From Pseudomonas folii (GTDB lineage Bacteria > Pseudomonadota > Gammaproteobacteria > Pseudomonadales > Pseudomonadaceae), in assembly GCF_014357575.1 (NCBI RefSeq), contig NZ_JACONW010000005.1:24826-88825 (forward strand): DNA of 64,000 nucleotides, read 5' to 3'. Below, one piece after another: positions 7,177 through 17,192 of the stretch. The notes under the pieces are model-generated. The model was not told where the DNA came from. It did no database searches and saw only the letters and a list, made by a program, of their open reading frames with translations. The first letter of the stretch is position 1, and the number at the start of each line of letters is the position of its first letter. The position numbers and the translations under genes were made by a program.

Positions 7177-8799
7177 TTACAAGCGGAAGCGTCCGACCTC
7201 CTGCTTGAGGCCCATGGCCAACTCGTTTAAGCCATTGCTGGTTCGCAGCAAGTCTTGCACGGACAGGTTGTTCTGCTCAGCCATTTGCGCAGAGCGTTCG
7301 ACATTGCGTGCGACGTCCTGGCTAGCGGCTGTCTGTTCACGCAGAGCTAGGGATATCTGCTCGACCACGGCCAATACCTGCCCCGAGCTCTCGCGAATCT
7401 CAGTGATGGCGGTGCCCGCCGAGCCTGCCATTTCCACGCCTTGGTTGACCTCTAATACGCCGCTACGCATGCTTTCTACGGTCTCGCGTACGCCCAGTTG
7501 GATCTTGTCGATCATGCTGGCGATTTCTTTAGTAGATTTGCCGGTGTTTTGCGCCAGCAATCTCACCTCGTCTGCCACCACAGCGAAACCGCGCCCTTGT
7601 TCTCCAGCACGCGCCGCCTCGATTGCTGCGTTAAGGGCCAACAGATTGGTCTGGTCGGCGATGCCTTGAATTACGCTTACGATGCTGGAAATCTGCTCAG
7701 AGTGCTGTCCCAGTTCCGACACCTTGGTCGATGCGTGCTGCACGGTTCGTGCGATACCGTTCATGCTGGTCAAGGTGTTCTGAATGACCCCAGAACCATC
7801 TTTCGATTGCTGGCCCGAGCGGTTGGCGAGGTTGCCTGCTTCATCAGCGTTGTCGGAGACATGATTGATACTCACGGTCAGTTGTTCGACCGTGGCAGCC
7901 ATCGCCGAGGCTGAACTGGACTGCTCGTTGACCGCTGTGGACAACTGCTCCGAAGCGCTAGAGATCATATGTACCGAGTCAACCAATTGGTTGGACGCCC
8001 GACTGATCTGCTGGATCATCTCGCGCAGGCGCGTCTGCATGCGGTCGAATGCCTTGGGCAGTTCGTCGCTGGTGCTGGTATCGATGACGGTGTCCAGGCG
8101 CCCTTCGGCCACGGCGATCGCGGCATCGATCGCGACCTGAAGGCGTGCTCGAATCGTGCGGCCGAGCGAAAACGCCAGAGTCATCGCTAAAACGGCAGCA
8201 ATCAAACCTCCTGATATGAGGATCGTGACGGCTTGATCCTTCGCTTGGTTCATCTGCTCAGTGCGTTGTGCCAGTAGCACGTCTTCAGCGTGGGTCACCT
8301 CGGCAATGATGCTCCGCATGCCATCCATCTTGGCCTTGCCACTACCCCTGCTGATACGGATGTCCAAGGGCTCGTCCGCGCCAGCGTCTTGGGTCAACTG
8401 GCGTCGCTGAGCGATGATTGAATGGACATCTTCGTCAAGCCAGCGCGTTTGCAACTGTCCGAGAGCAGTGAGGCGTGCCTGTTGATCGGGGTTGTCGCTG
8501 GTCAATTGCTTGAGCGTCGCCAGCGCGTCGTCGAACTTGCGCTCGCCGGCAATTTGCGGCTCAAGAAAATTGTCCTTGGAGGAGATGACAAAACCGCGCA
8601 TGCCGGTTTCGATATTGATCAGTTGCTCCAGAGCCATCTGAGCTTGGCTTAAAACCTTATAGGTGTGCACGTTGCTGTTGGTGGCGGTTTCGACCTGAAC
8701 GAAACCGCGATACGCGCTAAAAACAAGGACGCCCAAGAGCGCTACGATGGCGGCGAAGCTGATGTAAAGCTTCTGTGAAATGCTGAGTTTTTTGTACAT
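7177..8799 (-). CDS. Methyl-accepting chemotaxis protein with CHASE3-type sensor
   Basis: A 540-residue chemoreceptor. An N-terminal membrane helix (around residues 9-30) is followed by a four-helix periplasmic region with the [21 protein letters not shown] motif of CHASE3 domains, a second membrane helix near 190-210, a HAMP domain, and a C-terminal signalling domain with the conserved hairpin [37 protein letters not shown]. The protein would report a chemical cue to CheA/CheW. The ATG at 8799 gives the family-typical start ([12 protein letters not shown]); an in-frame ATG at 8829 is possible, and neither has a strong ribosome binding site. Its ligand may be one of the compounds handled by this island, but that is only a guess. 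Confidence 0.9.
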   Translation of the reverse strand: MYKKLSISQKLYISFAAIVALLGVLVFSAYRGFVQVETATNSNVHTYKVLSQAQMALEQLINIETGMRGFVISSKDNFLEPQIAGERKFDDALATLKQLTSDNPDQQARLTALGQLQTRWLDEDVHSIIAQRRQLTQDAGADEPLDIRISRGSGKAKMDGMRSIIAEVTHAEDVLLAQRTEQMNQAKDQAVTILISGGLIAAVLAMTLAFSLGRTIRARLQVAIDAAIAVAEGRLDTVIDTSTSDELPKAFDRMQTRLREMIQQISRASNQLVDSVHMISSASEQLSTAVNEQSSSASAMAATVEQLTVSINHVSDNADEAGNLANRSGQQSKDGSGVIQNTLTSMNGIARTVQHASTKVSELGQHSEQISSIVSVIQGIADQTNLLALNAAIEAARAGEQGRGFAVVADEVRLLAQNTGKSTKEIASMIDKIQLGVRETVESMRSGVLEVNQGVEMAGSAGTAITEIRESSGQVLAVVEQISLALREQTAASQDVARNVERSAQMAEQNNLSVQDLLRTSNGLNELAMGLKQEVGRFRL

Positions 8800-9087
8800 G
8801 GGTGGGCACTCGAGTGATGGACCATCCATGGCTCAGTCATTTGATTGTATTGGTAGGTTAAAGAGATTGGTGGTGTCATATGGCTACCATTCGTATCGGC
8901 GGGTAGGAAGCTCACTTTAGTGTTGGTCAAGAAAAATCCAGGACATGACAGAACTCTCAAGAAATTGAGTAGGGAAGGCTGGAAGTTATTCACTATTGCG
9001 GTGGACAGGCTTTATTTGGCTGCCATGTTGTCTGGCGTAAATCTGCCACAGACTGTGTTGAGGAGCTGCAGCGATGACGGGATCAGT

Positions 9088-9282
9088 CGAAATTTTCAGC
9101 AGAATGTTAGCGCCAATGACCGCTGCCGCACCGCCGATGCGGGTTGAGATCTGCCCAAAAGGCATCAGTTGAATATGGTTGGCTGCTGGGAGGATGGCGA
9201 CGTCCCTTCTACCGCGCAGAAAGCTGTGGCAGCAGGTGACGATGGCCGCCTCGATGGGGGACATCTTCATTAGATTAAGGAC
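9088..9282 (-). pseudogene. 2-hydroxycarboxylate transporter, 3' fragment (second copy)
   Basis: About 65 codons on the minus strand align with the C-terminus of the intact 2-hydroxycarboxylate transporter at 20758-22104: NLMKM-PIE-AIVTCCHS, DVAIL-AAN--QLMPF-QISTRIGGAA-VIG--ILLKI. Several positions differ, so this is a diverged rather than recent duplicate. No start or other transmembrane helices remain. It lies among other gene fragments. Confidence 0.75.
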
Positions 9283-9371
9283 CATGAACCTTGCAGTGTA
9301 AGCGTCTGGCCAGCTCACCTTCCTGAGCACGACGCTAAAGGCGATGGTGTCCACCAAGCCCAGAAAACACG

Positions 9372-9634
9372 GGATACTGCTCAAAATGCTGGCGCTTCGC
9401 TGTTTGAAATTACGGAGTTCATCGACAATGTCACCGAGCGTAACGTGCTCATTGCGACAGCCTCTGAAGAGCAGGCTCGGGCGGGGTGCCAGAAAGGTGG
9501 ATCGCAGCCCTGTAAGTATCCGCGTCCTCTCAAATCAGTCCTTCGAGGGTTTAAATCCGACCGCTATTGCAACATCGGAGCTCGCCAAGCTTGCGGTTGA
9601 ACTTAACATGCTGATGAAGCAGTTCCATGTATAG
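9372..9634 (+). pseudogene. Methyl-accepting chemotaxis protein, C-terminal fragment
   Basis: The plus strand carries the end of a chemoreceptor signalling domain. One frame reads LFEITEFIDNVTERNVLIATASEEQAR (9393 onward, shown in pieces: LFEITEFID, NVTERNVLIATASEEQAR), then a frameshift near 9480, then VDRSPVSIRVLSNQSF and TSELAKLAVELNMLMKQFHV before the stop. The sensor, HAMP and hairpin tip are gone. It is unrelated in orientation to the intact receptor at 7177-8799. Confidence 0.7.
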
Positions 9635-9883
9635 AGGCAATGCATTTATTGTCTAGGGATGAGTGAGGAAGCCATCTTGCTAGTCCGGTAATCGATAGCC
9701 CTGAGGCAGTAACAGCGTTGGTTAAGCGGTGTGTCCGTACGGATAGCGAGCGTGCTTTCACTGGGTGTTATAGCCAGCACAGCATTGACCTAGTTGCTGA
9801 AAACTTACTAATCCAAGCTCCTACGTTATGATTCGTACTTCAAAACGTGCGTCTACGAACCAATCAGTGTTCGGGGCTGGGTT

Positions 9884-11299
9884 TCAGTTCTGCGAACGCG
9901 GTTGCCAACCCCCGCCCAACGCTTTGAACACATCGAGTCGAGCTGAGCCAACTTGTTGATCTGCCGTCGCAGCCTGCGACCTCCTGCTCACCAAGCTATT
10001 TTGCGCCACCATCACGTCCAGGTAACTTATGGAGCCGGCCCGGAAGCGTTGCTCGGCCAACATGAATGCGCTCTCGGCATGATCACGCGCTTGAATCAAG
10101 GCATTGCGTTGCTCGATGGCACCTTGATAGGTACTCAGGGCTTGTTCGGACTCCTTTAACGCTGTCAGCACCACACTGTCGAAGTGTGCCAGCGAGGCTG
10201 CGCTCTGGGCCTGGGCCTGCGCAATGCGGCTACGTGCTAGGGTCATGTTCGGGAACGTCCATGAAATTAACGGCCCGAAGGAGAACGACCAAGCGCGGTC
10301 GCCTTGTAGGGAGTCGTTGCGCAGGTAGCTGGTCGAGGCACCGAGCGTGACCCGGGGATATAGGTCTGCAACTGCCACGCCGATACGTGCAGTGTCAGCG
10401 GCCAACTTACGCTCGGCCTGGCGGATGTCGGGGCGTCTGCGCAGCATGCTCATGCCATCACCAACCGGAATGGCGCCTTTTACTTCTGGAGCTTTTTCAC
10501 ACCAACTCGCCGCTTGTGGTATTTGCGAAGGTGGGCGGCCCGTCAGAGCTGCCAATTCGAACAACGCCGCATTTCTTTGAGCTTGAATACGTGGTACCGC
10601 TGCTTCTGCTTGGGCGAGTGCCTCACCAGATCGCTCCACATCAAGCAGCGAGCCGGAGCCGGCACGCTGGTGTCGGGTCACTAGGTCCAGCGTTCGGCTT
10701 GCAAGTTCAACAGAGGAGCGTGCTACTTCAACGGACTCTCCGTAAGCACAGGCATCCACGTAGGCTCGCGTTGTCTCCGCGACCACTACCACCTTGGTAG
10801 CATCACGGGCCGCATTGATAGCCTCAATATCGCCACGTGCCGCTTCGATGTCGCGCCTCACACGCCCGAAGAGATCCAGCTCGTAGGAAATATTCAACCC
10901 CCCGGTGTAGCTCCACTGCACAGGTGCTTGGCCGGTCCCGCTTGAAGCCGTTTGGTTGCGGCCGCGGCTGACGCCGGCGGACACATCAGTGGAAGGCAAG
11001 AGTTCCCCGCGCGTTTCTCGATAGATCGCGCGCGCTCGGTCTAGGTTTGCTAACGCCGTGCGCAGTTCGGTGTTTGCAGACAAGGCCTCCGCCACGATTG
11101 CGTCGAGGGCTGGGTCGTTGTAAAGCTTCCACCACTGCGCAGGAGGCGAAACGGCATTCACGTGCGTCGAGTCACTGACGAATGAGCCCGATGTCTTTTC
11201 AGGAAAGGCCACAGGTTGATAGTCCGGCCCACTGGCGCAGCCAGCCACACTGAGGGCTAACGCCAGTACAGCTGGCCGAGTCGCTCTTTCAATCTGCAT
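9884..11299 (-). CDS. RND efflux outer-membrane lipoprotein, NodT/OprM family
   Basis: A 471-residue outer-membrane channel of tripartite efflux pumps. The signal ends in a lipobox (LSVAGC, Cys21), followed by GPDYQPVAFP as in OprM/OprN. The periplasmic barrel repeats are visible: WWKLYNDPALDAIVAEALSAN, SYELDLFGRVRRDIEAARGD, and in the second half LRRRPDIRQAERKLAADTARIGVAVADLYPRV. It would trimerise and dock to the adaptor and the permease encoded upstream. The start overlaps the end of the permease gene by 11 bases, so it is translated as the third gene of the operon. Confidence 0.93.
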   Translation of the reverse strand: MQIERATRPAVLALALSVAGCASGPDYQPVAFPEKTSGSFVSDSTHVNAVSPPAQWWKLYNDPALDAIVAEALSANTELRTALANLDRARAIYRETRGELLPSTDVSAGVSRGRNQTASSGTGQAPVQWSYTGGLNISYELDLFGRVRRDIEAARGDIEAINAARDATKVVVVAETTRAYVDACAYGESVEVARSSVELASRTLDLVTRHQRAGSGSLLDVERSGEALAQAEAAVPRIQAQRNAALFELAALTGRPPSQIPQAASWCEKAPEVKGAIPVGDGMSMLRRRPDIRQAERKLAADTARIGVAVADLYPRVTLGASTSYLRNDSLQGDRAWSFSFGPLISWTFPNMTLARSRIAQAQAQSAASLAHFDSVVLTALKESEQALSTYQGAIEQRNALIQARDHAESAFMLAEQRFRAGSISYLDVMVAQNSLVSRRSQAATADQQVGSARLDVFKALGGGWQPRSQN

Positions 11300-14200
11300 G
11301 GGGCACCTCCGCTGAGGTCAGCTCGCGCTGGCGCGCGCTGTTCGCTGCGACGCGGTGGTCCTTGGCGATAAAGCTGTAGATGGTCGGCAAAACGAATAGC
11401 GTGAACAGCGTACCGATTAGCATGCCTGCCACGACCACGATACCGATTGAGAAGCGGCTGGCAGAGCCTGCACCCTCTGCAAAGACGAGCGGTACCAAGC
11501 CAGCGACCATCGCCGCAGTCGTCATCAGCACCGGGCGCATACGAACCGCGGCGGCTTTTTCGATGGCTTCGAGCCGACTCAGGTTCTCGTCTTGTTGGAT
11601 TTGATTGGCGAAAGTGACCATAAGAATTCCGTGCTTGGATATCAGACCGATCAGCGTGACCAGTCCGATCTGCGTATAAATATTCAGCGTGGCATAGCCA
11701 AGCCAGAGCGGTACCAGGGCGCCGCACACTGCAAGCGGCACCGTGACCAGAATCACCAACGGATCACGCAGGCTCTCGAATTGCGCCGCCAGGACAAGGA
11801 AGATGACCACCAGCGCGAAACCGAAGGACAGCAGCAGACGGTTGCCTTCCTGCACGAATTGGCGGCTGTCACTAAGCCAATCGACACTATTTCCCGGCGG
11901 CAACGACTGGGATTGCAGGAAAGCCACAGCCTCACCCATGCTGACGCCGGGGCGGGGCAGCAATTGCACCGTGGCGGAGTTCATCTGGCCGAACTGTGTC
12001 AGTCCGTTGGCTTGGGCGAGTGACTGAACGTGGACTACCGTCGATAGCGGAACCAGTGCGCCGGAACTTGCCTTGACGTAGAAACGGCCAAGATCGTCGG
12101 GCGTCATGCGGTCGCCGGCTTGCACCTGCGGGATGACATCATAAGAGCGATCGTGGAAATTGAAGCGGTTGACGTAGTTCTCGCCGACCAGCACCGCCAG
12201 CGTGTCGGCGATTGCCTGCATGGTCACGCCCATCTCGCGTGCCTTCGTGCTGTCGATGGCAACGTGCGCCTGTGGGCTGTCGAACGCCAAATCATTCTGC
12301 ACGTAAAGGAATAGACCGCTTGCGTAGGCCGCTCTCTTGATTTGCTCAGCCGTCTCAAACAACGTCGAGAAATCATTGGGCGAGCGCAGCACCATCTGCA
12401 CCGGAAGGCCACCGCTTGATCCTGGAAGCGGCGGCAGCTGGATCGCCGTCAGTGTTTCACCGTCGATACTACTGCCGGCTGCCTGGATCTGGCTCTGAAT
12501 CTGAATAGACGAGCGATCGCGTTCGGACCAGTCTTTGAAGATGGCGCCGCCCAGCATCTGGTTCTGGCCACGGCCCGTACCTCCAATATGCATAAAGCTG
12601 TTATCGAACTCGGGCAGCGACTCGAAAATCTTTTCGAGCTTCTCGGCATAGTGGGTCGTATAACCAACACCGGCATATTGGGGTGCTTTGGCGATGACGA
12701 TGACCGCACCCTGATCCTCGACTGGAGCGAGTTCGCGGCGAATCCCGAGGAACAAGACCACGATGGCAGCCAGGATGGCAAAGCCAAACAAAAGAACCGC
12801 ACTGCGCGCGGCCAACGTACGGGCTAACAGAAGCCGGTAGACCGATGTCAACCCGACCATGTAGCGCTCCACGAGCTTGGCCATCTTTGTCTCGCTCTGC
12901 TTGGAGCGGAGCAACATCGAGCTCATTACTGGCGATAGGGTCAGAGCAACCACGCCGGACACGATCACCGAACCGGCCAGCGTGAATGCGAACTCCTTAA
13001 AGAGGGCTCCTGTCAGGCCACCCATCATCCCTATTGGCGCGTAGACCGCCGCCAGAGTGATGGTCATGGCGATGACCGGGCCAACGATTTCACGTGCGCC
13101 GAGCAAAGCCGCACGCACCGGCGTTGCGCCTTCCTCGATATGGCGATGGATGTTCTCCACCACCACGATGGCGTCGTCTACCACCAGTCCGATGGCCAGC
13201 ACCATCGCCAGCAGCGTTAATAGATTAATTGAGAAGCCGAACGCCAACATGAGCGCTGCCGTCCCAACTAGAGAGAGTGGGATGGTTACAACAGGGATGA
13301 TGACTGCACGGAAAGCTCCCAAGAACAGGAAGATCACCGCGATGACGATCACGATGGCCTCTATCAACGTGTGTTCGACTTCCGCGATCGACGCGTTAAC
13401 GAACCTCGCCACATCGTAGTTAGGCATCACTTTCAACCCGGGCGGCGCCATTGCACGGATTTGCGGAACTAGTTCATTTGCCTGTTTAACGATTTCCAGC
13501 GGATTGCCATCCGGCGTCGGAAAAATCGCAACGAACACGGCCGGAATACCAGTGGCAAAGGAGGCGTTGTTGTAGTTCTGCCCGCCGATCTCTACCGTCG
13601 CCACGTCTGAAAGCCGCACAACGCCGCCGATCGCTGTGGTCTTGATCACCATCTTGCGGAAGTCGTCCACGCTACGAAGGTCAGTGGCCGCGCTGATGTT
13701 GGTCACGGTCAGTGAGCTTTTCAGCTGGCCTGGTGCGGACTGCACGTTGCTGGCGCGTAAGGCGGCAGCAATTTCACCTGCTGACAGACTGCGAGCGGCC
13801 AGCTTCAAAGGGTCGATCCAGATGCGTAAGGCCAGTGTCTGGCCTCCGTAGATGTCTACGGAGCCTACCCCCGATATACCGGCGAACATGGGCTGTGCGA
13901 CGCGGGCGACGAAGTCGGTAACCTGGGGGATCGTAAGGGTGTCGCTGTAGAAAGCTACATACTGGACAGCGGTGCCGCCCTCGGTGGACTTGCTGATGAC
14001 TGGGTCGGCTACGCCGGCTGGCAGTTGGTACTTTACCTGCTGAACTTTCGCCAGAATCTCAGTCATTGCGCGATCGGCGTCGGCGTTGAGCACCAGTCGG
14101 GCTTTAATTTCGCTGCGGCCCTGAGTGGTCGTCGAACTCAGATACTCGATACCGCTGGCTGTGGCAATCGACTGGGAGATTGGCGTAGTTACGAAACCCT

Positions 14201-14378
14201 GCATGACCTCTTGAGCAGCGCCAGGTAGCGACGTGGTTATGTTGATGATGGCGTTTTCGAGGTAGGGATACTGGCGTACTGGCAGAGAGAAGACCGAAGC
14301 TAGGCCTGCCAGCAATATGAGCAGGCTCACTACTAGCGCCAGGATAGGCCTCCGAATGAAAATATCAGTGACATTCAT
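11289..14378 (-). CDS. RND efflux permease, HAE1 family
   Basis: A 1029-residue inner-membrane proton/drug antiporter of the hydrophobe/amphiphile efflux (AcrB/MexF/MdtB-like) family. It starts with the standard MNVTDIFIRRPILALVVSLL; transmembrane helix 4 carries the proton-relay Asp pair in GLVVDDAIVVVENI; two large periplasmic loops follow helices 1 and 7. It would pump amphiphilic compounds from the periplasm or inner leaflet through the outer-membrane channel. Its ATG overlaps the stop of the fused MFS-adaptor gene (ATGA), indicating translational coupling. Length and motifs are intact. Confidence 0.95.
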   Translation of the reverse strand: MNVTDIFIRRPILALVVSLLILLAGLASVFSLPVRQYPYLENAIINITTSLPGAAQEVMQGFVTTPISQSIATASGIEYLSSTTTQGRSEIKARLVLNADADRAMTEILAKVQQVKYQLPAGVADPVISKSTEGGTAVQYVAFYSDTLTIPQVTDFVARVAQPMFAGISGVGSVDIYGGQTLALRIWIDPLKLAARSLSAGEIAAALRASNVQSAPGQLKSSLTVTNISAATDLRSVDDFRKMVIKTTAIGGVVRLSDVATVEIGGQNYNNASFATGIPAVFVAIFPTPDGNPLEIVKQANELVPQIRAMAPPGLKVMPNYDVARFVNASIAEVEHTLIEAIVIVIAVIFLFLGAFRAVIIPVVTIPLSLVGTAALMLAFGFSINLLTLLAMVLAIGLVVDDAIVVVENIHRHIEEGATPVRAALLGAREIVGPVIAMTITLAAVYAPIGMMGGLTGALFKEFAFTLAGSVIVSGVVALTLSPVMSSMLLRSKQSETKMAKLVERYMVGLTSVYRLLLARTLAARSAVLLFGFAILAAIVVLFLGIRRELAPVEDQGAVIVIAKAPQYAGVGYTTHYAEKLEKIFESLPEFDNSFMHIGGTGRGQNQMLGGAIFKDWSERDRSSIQIQSQIQAAGSSIDGETLTAIQLPPLPGSSGGLPVQMVLRSPNDFSTLFETAEQIKRAAYASGLFLYVQNDLAFDSPQAHVAIDSTKAREMGVTMQAIADTLAVLVGENYVNRFNFHDRSYDVIPQVQAGDRMTPDDLGRFYVKASSGALVPLSTVVHVQSLAQANGLTQFGQMNSATVQLLPRPGVSMGEAVAFLQSQSLPPGNSVDWLSDSRQFVQEGNRLLLSFGFALVVIFLVLAAQFESLRDPLVILVTVPLAVCGALVPLWLGYATLNIYTQIGLVTLIGLISKHGILMVTFANQIQQDENLSRLEAIEKAAAVRMRPVLMTTAAMVAGLVPLVFAEGAGSASRFSIGIVVVAGMLIGTLFTLFVLPTIYSFIAKDHRVAANSARQRELTSAEVPHAD

Positions 14379-16714
14379 CGCTGATCTCCTGCAGGCGACT
14401 CGGTATTGATCTTCACCGGGCCGCCGGGCTGCAGCCTGTTCTGCCCGGCAACCACTACGATGTCGCCGGCCTTGATGCCACGCGTCACCATCACGTCTTC
14501 GCCAAGCCTGCGGCCTAAGAAGACCGGAACGGCCACGGCTTTTCCGATCCCTTGTGCGTCGGCCTCCTGAACGAGTACGACCCGGTCGCCCGAGGCGGAG
14601 GTTTGGATCGCCGTCAATGGCAGCACGATGGCGTCATCGGTCGCCGGCAACTCCAGCGCTGCGGTTGCGTACATACCGGACTTCAACAGGTGGTCGGTAT
14701 TCGAGAGCGTTGCCTGGACGGTGCCGTTGCGCGTTTCCCCGTCTATGCGCGGCTCGATGGTGCTAACTGTGGCTTGGAACACCCGTCCTGGAGCAGCATC
14801 CACAAAAATTCGCACCCGCGCACCGATCGACACCCTGAAAAGCTGATGCTGAGGCAAGGTGAAATTGACGTATAAAGAGTCGAGGTCCGTTAGCGTAGCG
14901 ATGGCATCGCCGGCGTTCAGATACTGGCCCACGTTGACGCGTCGGATGCCGAGCTGTCCGGAGAACGGCGAACGAACGTTTTTTTGCTCAATGCGAGCAT
15001 CTAATTGGCGGACAGCCGCGTGCGCCTGGCTAGCCTCGGACTTGCGCTGATCCAGCAGCTCTCGGGGCTCTGCCCCAGTGGGCGCCAGCTCCTGTGACCG
15101 CCGTAATTGCATCTGGGTGAAATCGGCCCGCGCCACGGCGGCTGCGCGATCTGCCAATTCGGGGGCATCGTAAAGCTGAACCAGCGAGTCGCCTTCCCTA
15201 ACGACCTGGCCCGCTGTGAAGTTGATGGCAGTTACTCTCCCTGCGGAATCAGGGGCCAGAAGAACTTCACGAACAGCTTGCAGACCGCCAACTGCTTGCA
15301 GTTCTTCTGCGACGCTGCGGGGCTGCGCAACGATGGTCGAAACCAATGCTGGCGGCCTCGCCGGTGGGGCTGCGGCTCCCGCGCGTGCTACGCGCCAGGC
15401 GTACAAGCCGCAAAAGATGATTGCCAGGCCAACCAGACTGAGCAGGATTGCATGTGTATTTCTGCTGAGCTTGCCGGAATTACCGTTTTCAGAGTGTGCG
15501 CTCGTTGTCGGCGCGTTAAAAAGCAATCGCAAGGCGATGAACAGAGCCAGGGCGACGGCGATAGCTCCCGCTAGGTAGACCGAAGCAATCCCCTGAGCGC
15601 CAGCCAGCGCGCCGGCCAGCGGACTGGCCAGGCCCAGTGCTATATCCATAAACGCCACGTAAGCGCCCATGGCCAGGCTGCGAGTCTGCACAGGGGCGCG
15701 TCGCACGGCTTCTACACCGAATGCCGGAAAGGCCAGTGAGTAGCCAAAGCCCGTCAGCGCGGCACCCAAGTAAGCTAGCGACGTAGTGTCTGCGCCCCAG
15801 ATGAGCAACTGCCCGATGGTTTCGATGACCACGCTCACGAGGGCCACCTTGGCACCCCCAAGCTTATCGGGCAGGTGCCCCAAGAAAATGCGCGCGCCGA
15901 TGAAGGCCAGACCGAATGCCGTGAAGGCAAGCGAGGCATTCCCCCACTGCTTCTCGGCGAACAGCAGCGCAATGAAAGCGGTGATTAGGCCGAAACCTAC
16001 GCTTGAAAGCGCTAGGCCCATACCAGGCCACAACACCGCGCCCAGCACCTTGTAAAAAGGCGTTCGACGGTTGGCAGAAGGCGCGACAGCGCGCACCCGC
16101 GCGGCCACGGCGAGGGCCAGGAAAGGAATGATCGTCACGGCGACCGCAATGCCTGAGAACCCCCACTGAGCGTTGACCGCAACACCCAGGGGCGCACCCA
16201 GCGCGTAGGCTCCATAGATGGCCATGCCGACCCAGGCCATCACCTTGCCCGCGTGCTGCGGCCCTACCAGTCCGAGGGACCAGCCCAGCGCCCCGGTAGC
16301 GATGAGGCTTTCGCCCAGTGCCAGCAATATACGGCCTAGCACCAGGATCCATACGGATGCGGCAGGTGTGGAAACGAAAACCAGGGAGGCGATATAGGCC
16401 AGGCCGGAACTGGCCGAGAATAGACAACCTACGATCACTGCACGTCTGGCGCCCTTCAGGTCAGCGAGGTTACCAGCCCAAGGGCGGGAGAGGAGGGCGA
16501 CGGCAAATTGCATGCCGATGACTAAACCGATTGCCAGATTGCTCATGCCGAGGGAGTCGTGCAGATGCAGCGGCAGCACAGGCATCTGCATTCCAATAGT
16601 CAGAAATGCGATAAAGACCGCCAGAGTAATGGGCAGCAGCGTCAGAAAGACATTGCCAGTTTGCGATGACTCCACCGCCGGCGTCGGCGAGGAGGAGTTC
16701 AGAGTTGAAGCCAT
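14375..16714 (-). CDS. Fusion of MFS transporter and RND periplasmic adaptor
   Basis: One uninterrupted frame of 779 residues. Residues about 20-400 are a complete 12-helix MFS permease of the YhhS/arabinose-efflux type (LLSRPWAGNLADLKGARRAV loop between helices 2 and 3). A short polar linker leads to a 13th membrane helix (about 422-438), then residues 455-779 form an RND membrane-fusion protein with lipoyl half-motifs (SAGRVTAINFTAGQVVREGD; RSPFSGQLGIRRVNVGQYL), an alpha-hairpin and beta-barrel. Topology fits: even helix number leaves the linker in the cytoplasm and the extra helix carries the adaptor to the periplasm. The ATG at 16714 is chosen because the MFS homology follows; the frame is open to 16861. 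The adaptor would serve the RND permease downstream. Confidence 0.85.
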   Translation of the reverse strand: MASTLNSSSPTPAVESSQTGNVFLTLLPITLAVFIAFLTIGMQMPVLPLHLHDSLGMSNLAIGLVIGMQFAVALLSRPWAGNLADLKGARRAVIVGCLFSASSGLAYIASLVFVSTPAASVWILVLGRILLALGESLIATGALGWSLGLVGPQHAGKVMAWVGMAIYGAYALGAPLGVAVNAQWGFSGIAVAVTIIPFLALAVAARVRAVAPSANRRTPFYKVLGAVLWPGMGLALSSVGFGLITAFIALLFAEKQWGNASLAFTAFGLAFIGARIFLGHLPDKLGGAKVALVSVVIETIGQLLIWGADTTSLAYLGAALTGFGYSLAFPAFGVEAVRRAPVQTRSLAMGAYVAFMDIALGLASPLAGALAGAQGIASVYLAGAIAVALALFIALRLLFNAPTTSAHSENGNSGKLSRNTHAILLSLVGLAIIFCGLYAWRVARAGAAAPPARPPALVSTIVAQPRSVAEELQAVGGLQAVREVLLAPDSAGRVTAINFTAGQVVREGDSLVQLYDAPELADRAAAVARADFTQMQLRRSQELAPTGAEPRELLDQRKSEASQAHAAVRQLDARIEQKNVRSPFSGQLGIRRVNVGQYLNAGDAIATLTDLDSLYVNFTLPQHQLFRVSIGARVRIFVDAAPGRVFQATVSTIEPRIDGETRNGTVQATLSNTDHLLKSGMYATAALELPATDDAIVLPLTAIQTSASGDRVVLVQEADAQGIGKAVAVPVFLGRRLGEDVMVTRGIKAGDIVVVAGQNRLQPGGPVKINTESPAGDQR

Positions 16715-17192
16715 GAGGTTGTCCGTTCTACATCTGGAGGAGGCCCTAAGGCGCTGTGCATTAAAAATACGATCAATGTTTCGCATTTTGTCAACAATAT
16801 GAGGAATTAATCGCATTGAAAATTCGCATTTCGGTTCGCGTTTTATATGCCGCCGCCTCAAGCCGTGAAATACAGCTAGCTAGCGCTAAAAGAGAGACTT
16901 GACGCTGAAACGAATCAAGCCACGAAGAGCGAAGGTTCCTTAAGTACTCAGGTTTTTCGTCAAGAAAACCGCGTTTTCGGTGGCTACCGAGTGCGATCAG
17001 TTAATTGCACCGCTACAGGGCGCGGAGGAACTTTGGGGGCACTGCGCCATTGGCCGAGACAGTCGACTAGATGGTCGCTTGAAGGCTGTGCGACTGGCCA
17101 ATACCGCGCTAGAATATGAGCGATTCATCGCATTGAAGATGGCGGTGAATAACCAACATTTCTCTTATCGAACATCGCGTTGCCAGGCCAAG
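16715..17192. promoter_or_regulatory. Divergent control region of the efflux operon and its TetR gene
   Basis: This 478-base gap separates the efflux operon from a divergent TetR-family gene. The heptamer TCGCATT occurs at 16781-16787, 16811-16817 and 16824-16830, and again at 17128-17134 inside the TetR leader. The cluster next to the efflux operon is AT-rich and a plausible repressor-binding region. No clear long palindrome or riboswitch was seen. The frame of the TetR gene is open backwards through most of the region, but without family homology. Confidence 0.35.

Noticed and set aside
6938..7669. Plus-strand 243-codon frame across arsH and the chemoreceptor end
   Set aside because: It is the reverse reading of the chemoreceptor signalling domain and has no homology of its own.
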